Assembly: GCA_029717555.1 (NCBI GenBank)
Contig: JAMDHS010000009.1
Coordinates: 1 to 64,000 of the forward strand
DNA from: Peribolospora baueri
Lineage: Eukaryota; Basidiomycota; Peribolosporomycetes; Peribolosporales; Peribolosporaceae
Length of the DNA stretch: 64,000 nt
Reading direction: 5' to 3'
Part shown: positions 56,221 to 64,000 of the stretch, in pieces
How the letters are laid out: the number at the start of each line of letters is the position of its first letter
Numbering within the stretch: position 1 is the first letter of the stretch
Notes under the pieces: generated by a model
Database searches by the model: none
What the model saw: only the letters and a program-made list of their open reading frames with translations
What the model was told of the DNA's origin: nothing
Made by a program: the position numbers and the translations under genes

Positions 56221-58230
56221 TCAACCACCACAGCCGGGACAACAATGAAGGACATCGTGGACAAAGGCATCGCAGTCTAGGCAGAAGTGTCGTCCGCATC
56301 GCGGGCACGCGTACCGGCCTGTTGCTGAGAGGCCCGAGTCTGGTGGTGGTGGTGGTGGTGCCCGTCCTTGTGCTTGTGCTTGTGCTTGTGCTTGTCCTTG
56401 CCCGTGTCCTTGTCCTTGCCCGTGTACGTGTACCTGTCCGTCTTGGCGTCGTTCCGTGGTGGCGGACTTGACGAGGGGGAAAGGGGCGTCACAGGCGTAG
56501 CAGGACGGCGAAGGTGGTGGAGATGCGTCGGGGCTGTGCGCGAACGAGTCGGATCGGTCCAAGTTGTGGATTAGAATCAGCGAGGTCAAAGAAGAAAGAA
56601 AGGGTAAATCCCGGATGGCCGGACCGACCGACCACGGCACTCACTCTAGGACGTCGACGGCTACCCAATTCGGCACCGGGAACAGGTGATGGTAGCTCCT
56701 CGCGAGGTGAGTGCTCATGACGATCGTCAGCTCGCACACGGGGCAGTCCGTCGGCACCTCGCACACCTTGCTCCCGCACCGCGGACACAAGTACCCACCG
56801 CTCCCGCCCCCGGCCCCGCCCCCGCCCTTCAACATCGAGTGGCAGGCGCACATGCTCGCTGGCGCCGACTTGGGTAGCCGCACGGGAAAGCCCATCAGCA
56901 GGAGGTCCGTCGATGACGCCGGTCCACCACCACCTGTGAACGCGCCGCCCGAAGCGGCCGACGCGGCGGCCAGCGCGCGCACCGCCGGCGGCGGCACCGT
57001 CTCGAAGAGGAGGTCTTTAAAGTGCACTTCGTCGAGGGCAACGCCGAACATGCCTCCCGTCCTTTCGCACGCCTCCCTACACACTTTCACCTCGGCAGCG
57101 AGGGCCACGACGCTGACGCGCACCTTGTCTCTCGCCAGCGCATCGATCGTGTCGTGGACGTTGCCTGGATCGCACGTGGTGAGAGAGCCAAAAACGACGA
57201 GAACCTCGCGCGAGTTGGAGGTGGGAAGATGCCTGCAAGTGCGCCCCAAGACGACACGCGGTCAATGAACCGTGGAGTGAAGGGAGAGGACGGTCGCCGG
57301 CTCACGTTAACAGGGCCCTCGCCTGCTCGAGAGCGTTTTGGAGAGACGGCTCGCCCCGAGGCTCAAGCTTGCGCTTGTTCATCAGAGACGACACGTGGTC
57401 GGTCGTGTTACCTGGTGAACGTCGACCAAAGGGCGAAAGCGTCAGCGGATATGTCGTTCGACGAACACACAAGGTCGACCGCCTTCTCTTACCTCCCATG
57501 GGCGCTATTCGCTCCGCGATGCCCTCCCTGGTCCCGATGATGGCCAGCTGGCCGATCGGGTTTTGGTCAAAGTACTCGGCCACAAACTCGCGAGCATATT
57601 GCAGCATCAGTTCAACCCTGAAGACGTCATCGAAACCGGGACGATGAGCGAGCTGGCGCGGCACGCCGATAACCACGGGGACCCACCTCGTTGGTCGCAG
57701 ATCCTTTTCCAGCATGCTCGCCGAGAGGTCTAAGACCAAGACGAGGTGCCGGATGATGCCGCGCTGGATCGGAGCAGTGTCCCGAAGGGTCCTGGGTGGA
57801 CCGTGAGAAAGGAAGGGAAGGTGAGAATGAGACTCGCGCTCAGAGGTGAGTCGGATAAGTGAGGCGCTACGCACCGCTTGCGCTTGTTCGCCTCCATGAG
57901 CTGCCTCACCGTCCCCTCCAGGCTTCCGCTCTCGTCTTCCTTGACGACGTCCCAGCTGCGCTTGTAAGTAGCCTCCCACGCATACCCGTCCTTCGCCTTC
58001 TCCTTTCCCTTTCCCTTCAACCTGCGCGCTGCCGCTCCAGACGGACGAGCCTTGCCCTTGGCTTTGATCCCCCTCGGGCGGGAGGACCGGCCGTCGGCGT
58101 AATCGTCGTCGTCGTCGACGGCGGCGGCGTCGCGGGGAGCGCGGTAGTCGGCATCGTCGAGGTCGTCGTCGCTGAACCCCGGGTCATCAGACATCGAGAG
58201 GTCATCGGGATCCACGTATTCACCGTCCAT
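56221..58230 (-). CDS. SSL1: TFIIH core subunit Ssl1 (p44/GTF2H2)
   Basis: Ssl1/p44 stimulates the XPD/Rad3 helicase in TFIIH, for transcription initiation and nucleotide excision repair. Six exons (58230-57875, 57791-57687, 57617-57493, 57411-57306, 57232-56645, 56533-56221) give 530 residues. An acidic then basic N-terminus leads to [20 protein letters not shown], the conserved p44 start. The vWA domain has [45 protein letters not shown] and [15 protein letters not shown]. Zinc modules follow: CACHSML...[18 protein letters not shown], then CYACD and [26 protein letters not shown] at the end. Between CYACD and CPRCG there is an unusual His/Gln/Gly/Ala repeat plus six prolines, about 50 residues, encoded by a short-unit repeat. 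Confidence 0.93.
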
Positions 58231-58734
58231 GCTCCGCTGTCGACGCGTTCAAGATGGAATGCAGTCCGTCGTCGGCCGCCCAACGAAGGAGTCGCCCGCG
58301 AAGGGGGCCTGATCGATTAGTCAGCGAGTGCCGCAGTCCCGGCTCGACGTGGTCCGAGCGTAGGGCGAGCGAGGCATGGAACGACGATTCGTGGTTGGCA
58401 AAGCGATTGGCCTTTCGTACCTCTTCTACGCATTCCTTGTTTGTGCTCTGCGGCTTCTGGTTCGCGAAGCAGCGAGTAGACGCTCGAGTGTCATGTCTCC
58501 GTCCGTCGTCTTCGCCTTCCGATACGCTCGCTCGTTCAACGATCAACACCCGGGGGCAGAGAAAGATATAGACATGCACGGAAATGACGACGCTACATGT
58601 CAGGGAGGAGGATTCTTAACCGCACCGTGACTTGTTTCTGAGACCCTCCAGCGAGGAAGCCCGCGGGGAACGGAACTGCGAACGTCGAAAAAAGGAAACA
58701 AAAACAAAAAAAGAGGCGACTGGAAAACCCCTTC
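58231..58734. other. SSL1 promoter / GPH1 3' flank
   Basis: About 500 bases between two tandem minus-strand genes. It has an A-rich patch near 58,690-58,710 on the + strand, in the GPH1 3' end. No gene or motif stands out. Confidence 0.45.
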
Positions 58735-61622
58735 TCACACGCTCAACCAATCTGCAGGAAGGTCCAATGGCTTTACGTTCCACACGTTGTCCACGTACTC
58801 CTGCACCGCTCTGTCGGACGAGAAGAAGCCCATCCTGGCGACCGCGCGGATCGTCTTGGCGGTCCAAGCGTCGCCGTCCGCGTACGCCTCGTCGACAAGC
58901 CGCTGGCACTCGAGGTACGAGGCAAAGTCGTCCGAGACGAGAAATCGGTCGCCTTCGTGCGTGATGGAGCGGAGGAGGGACGAGAACGGATTGGGATCGC
59001 CAAAGACGCCTCGCTCGATCGCCTCGAACACGACGCGGAGATTCGCGTCGAGGGGCGTGTCGCCAAAGACGTGGCGGTGGCGGAGCTCTTCGACCTCCTC
59101 AGCAGAGTGACCAAAGATGAACATGTTCTCCGCGCCGACCTCGCGGGCGATTTCAATGTTCGCCCCATCCCACGTGCCGATGATGAGTCCGCCGTTGAGG
59201 ACAAACTTCATGTTGGACGTCCCCGACGCCTCGGTGCCGGCGGTGGAGATGTGCTGGCTAATGTCCGACGCCGGCGCGATGATCTCGGCCTTGGACACGT
59301 TGTAGTCGGCGATGAAGCAGACCGAGAGCAGGCCGCGTACGTCCGGGTCCGCATTGACGACCGAGGCGACCGCGTTGATCAGCTGGATGATCGCCTTGGC
59401 CTGATAGTAGCCCGGCGCGGCCTTGCCGCCAAAGATGCACGCCCGCGGCTGCTCCTTGCTCCTTTCCTCCGCGCTCGCCGCCTTGAGACGGAGGTAGCGG
59501 TGGATGACGGAGAAGATGTTGAGCTGCTGGCGCTTGTACTCGTGAATCCGCTTGACCTGCACGTCGAAAAGCGCCTTTTCCGGATCGATCTCCAAGCCGT
59601 TGTATTTCTTGATGTACTCGGCTAGACGACGCTTGTTGAGCAGCTTGACCTCGCGGAATCGTTGACAAAAGGCCGGATCGTCGGCGAACCTTTCGAGTCC
59701 GGAGAGCAGGTCGAGGTCCCTAACGAATTCGTTCGTGCCGAGCGCCGAGGTGATCAGCGCGCTCAAGCCTGGGTTGGCCTGATGGAGCCACCTTCGAGGG
59801 GTGATGCCGTTAGTGACGTTGAAGAATTTTTTCTCGTCGCGGAACACGGCGGCAAAGTCGGCAAAGATGGTGCGCGCAATGAGGGCCGAGTGGAGCTCGG
59901 ACACGCCATTGACCTTGTGCGAGCCGACGATGGCCAGGTGAGCCATGCGCACAAACTTGGGCGTTGACTCTTCGATGATCGAAACCCGAGCGAGCAGACC
60001 CCTGTCGTCGGGAAACTTTTTCTCGACCGACCTCAGAAAATCGAGGTTGATGTCGCTGGGTAGGGCCAAGTGGGCGGGGGGGGGGGGGGAATCAGCGAGC
60101 GCAAAACGCTGACCTGAATAGGGACTGGCTCCGCGCTCACTAGATGATTTCGAGAATCCTCGGGAGGAGATGCTCCATCATGGGGACGGGCCATTTCTCA
60201 AGGGCCTCGGACATGATGGTGTGGTTGGTGAAGCCAAAAGTCCGGGTAACCTGCTCCCACGCAAGGTCCCACTCGACGCCCTCCTCGTCGACGAGGATCC
60301 GCTGGAGCTCCGGGATGGCGATCGTGGGATGGGTGTCGTTGAGCTGGATGGCCACCCGGTTCGAGAACTCGGTCCAATGGAGCTCGCTCTTCTTGAAACG
60401 GCGCACGATGTCGTGCATCGACGCGCACACCCAGCTGAAGAGAAGGGGACGGGAGAGGGCATAGGGACCATCAAAGTTCTTTGAATGTGAGCGTAGGCGG
60501 CGGACGGACGGTCATCGATCGCGGCGGTCCGCCACGTACAAGTACTGCTGCTTCAGTCGGAGCTCCTTGCCCCGGTCAAAATTCTCGTTCGGGTAGAGCA
60601 CGGCGGTGATCGTACCGGCCTCTTCGTGCTCCCTCACCGAGGAGGCGTAGTCCCCGGCGTTGAAGCGTTGAAAATCAAACTCGGTGTTGGGCCTGGAGGC
60701 CCAGAGGCGAAGATTGTTGCACGTCTTGGTGCCGTAGCCCGGGATGGGACAGTCGTAAGCGACGGCAAGCACCGTCTGTCCGCCTTCCCAGACGGAACGT
60801 CGGCGTCCTTCGTCGTCAGTGTGCTTGCGCACCCATCCGCCGAAGCGGACGGGGACGACGATGTCGGCGCGGTGCACCTCCCAGGGGTTGGTGAACGAGA
60901 GCCAGCTGATCGGAGGGAACGCGGGTCCTTCTGAACCTGAGCGAGGCGCTGCGGGTGGGCAGAGGAGCAGAAATGCAAAAGAAAAAGGGAGTTGGACGAA
61001 GGACTCACTAGTCGGGCTGTTCGTGCTGCTGGCCGTCAACGATGGTCTGTTGAAAGATACCGTACCGGTAGCGGATGCCGTATCCCCAACCGGGGAGGTT
61101 CATGGTGGCGAACGAATCGAGGTAGCAGGCAGCTAGACGGCCGAGGCCTCCGTTGCCGAGCGCAGCGTCCTGCTCGGTCTCGATGAGGTCCTCGAGACGG
61201 AAGCCGAGCTCGGCGACGCCGTCGCGGACGACAGACTTGACGCCGACGTTGAGCATGGCGTTGTCGAGGGCGCGGCCCATCAAGAATTCAAGGGAGAGAT
61301 AGTAGACACGCTTGGGGTCTTCGAGCGCGGTGGACTGGTGGGTCTTCTCCCACATGGACACGAGGCGGTCTCTGACGGTGTGCGCGGCGCTCTGGTATGC
61401 GGCCACCTCGTCGCAGTTGTACATGTTACGGGCGAGGCCGGAGGTTACGTACCGGACAAACTCATTCTCGAACCCGTCCTTGTCCTCGAACTCTGCGGGC
61501 AAGGCGCGCGTCCAGGCTAGGCGCTGCTTGAGAGGAATAGACTGGTGGGCCTGCTCGAGCTCATCTCTGACAAGGCCGGTGTGGGAGCGCTGGCGGGCGG
61601 GCCTGGTGACGCCGTCGGGCAT
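58735..61622 (-). CDS. GPH1: Glycogen phosphorylase
   Basis: This PLP enzyme releases glucose 1-phosphate from glycogen. Four exons (61622-61009, 60905-60540, 60434-60141, 60055-58735) give 864 residues, close to the 902 of yeast Gph1. Seen are RVYYLSLEFLMGRAL, QDAALGNGGLGRLAACYLDS, GYGIRYRYGIFQQ, DYWLSFTNPWEV, KQQYFWVCASMHDIVRRFKK, IQLNDTHPTIAIPELQRIL, FTNHTIMSEALEKWPV, VNGVSELHSALI, NGITPRRWL and VKRIHEYKRQQLN. The PLP-binding block is EASGTSNMKF (Lys near residue 704). The N-terminal phospho-switch region is short (MPDGVTRP ARQRSHTG). Exon 1 ends so that an unspliced message would read TAG at once. Confidence 0.95.
60076..60089 (+). repeat. G14 homopolymer in GPH1 intron 3
   Basis: Fourteen G on the + strand form a C14 pyrimidine run just upstream of the intron 3 acceptor on the coding strand. 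This is a likely slippage and sequencing-error hotspot. Confidence 0.9.
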
Positions 61623-63000
61623 GTCGGAGAGAGGAGAGAGGAGGGCAATTTGCGGACTGAAAGGAGAAGATGCAAACTGAGCTTTCTATACGACAGGGGG
61701 GCCGAGGTTATATGACAAGCGTAGCCCATCCGGGGCTAGCTAGGAGAGCGTGGGCGGTCAGTCAGTCGTGCCTGCCGTCCGCCCGTCCGTCACGACCTGG
61801 CAATCTCGTGCTGTCCAATCTTGGTTACTGGCTTGCATCTGGGGGTTCGCCGTCGTGCATCAGGTGTCCGTAGGGGTGCAAAGTGTTGTCATCGCCCCGC
61901 GAGTTGCGGGGCGGTCTGACCGACGAACGTGGCGATCGTGACAGGGAAGGGAGAGTGAGCAGAGTCCATGGGTCGAGGAGGACCAAGAACAGGTGCAGCG
62001 AGCCAAGAGCAACACCACCAAGGTCACCATCCTCCACATGGCCACGGCGACACCGTTACTTTCCTCTCCCCTTCGCACTTCCTCTTACCACCTCTCGAGT
62101 GCAAGTCACCCCTTCGATATCATCAACGTCAACAGCTCACTGCTTATCACGTGATCAACGCACGTGATCGGCCCCGCAGGTGCCAGGGAAAGGTAAGGTA
62201 AAGGAAAGAAAGTTGCGGGGGTCGGGACACGGCCGTCGCTTTCGTCGTTCGTCGTTCGGCCCATCGGCGAGACGAGACGAGACGAGATGGGCTGAGACGG
62301 GTAGATCGGTGGGAGGGAGTGAAAAGGAGGGAAGAGAAGAGGTGGGGATGCGAGCGAGCGGTGATGGGCACGGTGATGGACGAGTGCAGTGCCCTACAGT
62401 AACCTCCCCCATCCTTCTCTCTCCCATCGCCTTACTTGTTGGTCAAACGAGCGCTCGCGGAGTGGACTGACTAGGCGAGTGCCCCTCCTTTCCGCTGTGC
62501 CGTCTCTGAGCGTCGCTCGCCTGTCACTCTCGTTCTTCCGTCGACGCGCGACGCGCGACGTCCGTTCCCCTCACTATATTCACAAGAGGTATACATACGC
62601 CTGGAGAATTATATGTAGTCGGGCGGACCGGGGAAAGTGTCGTAACCTGTCGCGCCTGCACGGGAGGGAGTGACAAGACAATGATGCGGTGGGGGATGAG
62701 GAGCACTGTCCTACAGAAAGTGGGGGGTATGAGAACTGATGGAAGTCGTCAAAGTGCGAGAAGGGGTGAATGTGCGAGGGAAGACGTGGGATGCAATATG
62801 GGCGACGACGTATAGTGGCTACAGCACTGAGGGGACGTTCGAGTGGACGGGGAGGAAGGAAGGAAGCAAGACGGGTGGGCGTGTCATGAGCAGACAGGAA
62901 CAGCCAGGCGGAGCAGCACGATGGGGCGAACTCACAAGTAGATTGGTATAGGGGAGGAAAAGAGAGAGAGAGAGAAGGAAAGGAGGTCCCAGTCAAGAGT
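61623..63000. promoter_or_regulatory. GPH1: GPH1 upstream region with two CACGTG sites
   Basis: This is 1.4 kb between GPH1 and the glycosyltransferase. CACGTG occurs twice within 19 bases (62148-62153 and 62161-62166), about 530 bases upstream of the GPH1 ATG. An AGGGG stress-element-like core is at about 61,694. The right half (62,170-62,390 and 62,640-63,000) is purine-rich 3' flank of the glycosyltransferase. Open frames here are not protein-like. Confidence 0.45.
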
Positions 63001-63999
63001 TCATCGCTGGAGCCAGACGCCGGTCTCCTTCTCGTCGAGCCATCGGTTGATGGACCGCAGCGCGCCCTCGTCCATATGATCCAGACACGGCTTGTTCAGT
63101 TTCTGCTCTCCCAACGTGCCCCTGTACCACATCCATCCCCACTCTAGCCAGTCCTTCAGCGCCGGCGGCCTCTTCCCCACAGGATCCACATCGTTCACCT
63201 CCGAAGGGTTGTCCGCGCTGCGTGAGCGTTGGATGACGAGCGGGGGATGGACGGCGAGGCCGGTGAGGACGCGGTTGCTCACGAGCCGGGCCATGTCGAC
63301 GTCGACGTTGTGGACGATGTTGTTAGGGGAGAGGTGCTTGAGGAAGAGCGCCGCGCCGGACGGCGTGAGGAGGTATCCGGACGACCAGATGGGGTGGATG
63401 GCGGGGTGGAGCTCGTAGAGCGTCGACGACTCGTTGTGGGTGTAGGCCGAGATGGGGTGACGGGAGCGCGGGTTGTCGTGGTGGGAGAGGTAGACAATGT
63501 CGAACGTGGACGTATCGGAGGGGAGGATGTTCTGAAGGAGCGAGGAGAGGTCGTGTTCGGTGTCCACGTCGTCCTCGAAGATGAGCGTCAGCGGCTGGTC
63601 GGACGCGGCGACCATCTTCCAGGCGGCGTAGTGGCTGAGGTAGGAGCCTACGCGGCCGACGTCGGTGCGATGGGCCATTTGGAGACGCGCGGACACAGCG
63701 TCGGTCGACGCGGAAAAGGCTGGGAGGAGCGAGGCGGAGGCGTTGAGCTTGTGAACGACGCGGAGCATGGAGACGCGCCTGTCACGGCGATGGGGCAAGT
63801 TGATGATCAGCGTGCGGTCCAGAGGCCGCAGAGACGGCAGGTCGGCATTGAAGTGGAGAATGGAGGGAGGGTCGAAGCCATTGAAAGGCAAGTCGAGGAC
63901 GGGGTAGCGAGGGGAAGAACGAAGGATGAAGATGGCGACGACGAAAGAGATGGCGATGCAGATGGCGAGAGGGCGACCCCTGCCGGCGAACAAGGACAT
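63001..63999 (-). CDS. GT25-type glycosyltransferase, type II membrane protein
   Basis: This is a single-exon frame of 332 residues. The N-terminus is a signal anchor (LAICIAISFVVAIFILRSS), placing the enzyme in the Golgi or ER lumen. The catalytic region has RTLIINLPHRRDRRVSML, the family-25 start, then GSYLSHYAAWKMVAASDQ and the metal-binding LTLIFEDDVDTE, with WSSGYLLTPSGAALFLKHL and NVDVDM after it. These match family 25 (LPS/collagen beta-galactosyltransferase-like) enzymes; the donor sugar cannot be read. The ATG is one base from the window edge, so further upstream sequence cannot be excluded, although the anchor position supports this start. Confidence 0.85.
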   Translation of the reverse strand: MSLFAGRGRPLAICIAISFVVAIFILRSSPRYPVLDLPFNGFDPPSILHFNADLPSLRPLDRTLIINLPHRRDRRVSMLRVVHKLNASASLLPAFSASTDAVSARLQMAHRTDVGRVGSYLSHYAAWKMVAASDQPLTLIFEDDVDTEHDLSSLLQNILPSDTSTFDIVYLSHHDNPRSRHPISAYTHNESSTLYELHPAIHPIWSSGYLLTPSGAALFLKHLSPNNIVHNVDVDMARLVSNRVLTGLAVHPPLVIQRSRSADNPSEVNDVDPVGKRPPALKDWLEWGWMWYRGTLGEQKLNKPCLDHMDEGALRSINRWLDEKETGVWLQR

Positions 64000-64000
64000 G

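Noticed and set aside
62170-62390. Purine-rich stretch considered as a gene or repeat element
   Set aside because: No frame has protein-like composition and there are no terminal repeats or internal copies; it is simple biased intergenic DNA.

Overview
The window is compact, GC-rich fungal nuclear DNA, most likely from a basidiomycete (possibly a yeast-like Pucciniomycotina or Ustilaginomycotina species; the order cannot be fixed from sequence alone). Nearly every gene is split by short GT..AG introns of about 45-100 bases. Proteins carry long low-complexity tracts, intergenic gaps are short, and genes are mostly arranged as divergent or convergent pairs. I read 21 genes plus one gene fragment and rebuilt exon chains by hand; except where noted, all chains close in frame. 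No transposon, viral element, CRISPR array, rRNA or convincing tRNA was seen.

Left part (1-12.1 kb): a cytochrome P450 5' fragment at the edge, the recombination factor SFR1/MEI5 (-), the late-secretory DENN-like protein AVL9 (+), and an orphan type I polyketide synthase (+) whose ketosynthase lacks its N-terminus and whose dehydratase region has three unexplained frame changes. 12.7-20.6 kb: mitochondrial 3-hydroxyacyl-CoA dehydrogenase (-) divergent from spliceosomal CWF18 (+); esterase IAH1 (-) divergent from OCA6 (+); then vitamin B6 enzyme PDX3 (+). 21.2-35.2 kb: an unidentified Pro/Ser-rich protein with a helical C-terminus (-) divergent from mitoribosome assembly factor RSM22 (+); a mitochondrial carrier (-) divergent from nucleoporin NUP170/NUP155 (+). 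35.7-49.6 kb: TBC RabGAP GYP5 (+), a secreted glycine-rich protein (-), otubain (-), replication licensing factor CDC6 (-), and mitochondrial inner-membrane dynamin MGM1 (-). 51.6-64 kb: PUF4-type RNA-binding protein (+), TFIIH subunit SSL1 (-), glycogen phosphorylase GPH1 (-), and a GT25-type glycosyltransferase (-) ending at the right edge.

Most of the window is housekeeping. Four genes serve mitochondria (dehydrogenase, RSM22, carrier, MGM1), and CACGTG palindromes recur in several shared promoters, including those of three of these genes' neighbourhoods. The CDC6 upstream region has a cluster of ACGCG (MCB-like) elements, as expected for G1/S control. The least ordinary items are the eroded PKS with the nearby P450 fragment, the unidentified 623-residue protein with a possible AF4/FMR2-like C-terminal domain, two stop-free introns whose length is a multiple of three (CDC6, PUF4), and an 11-base micro-exon encoding the NAD-binding loop of the dehydrogenase.
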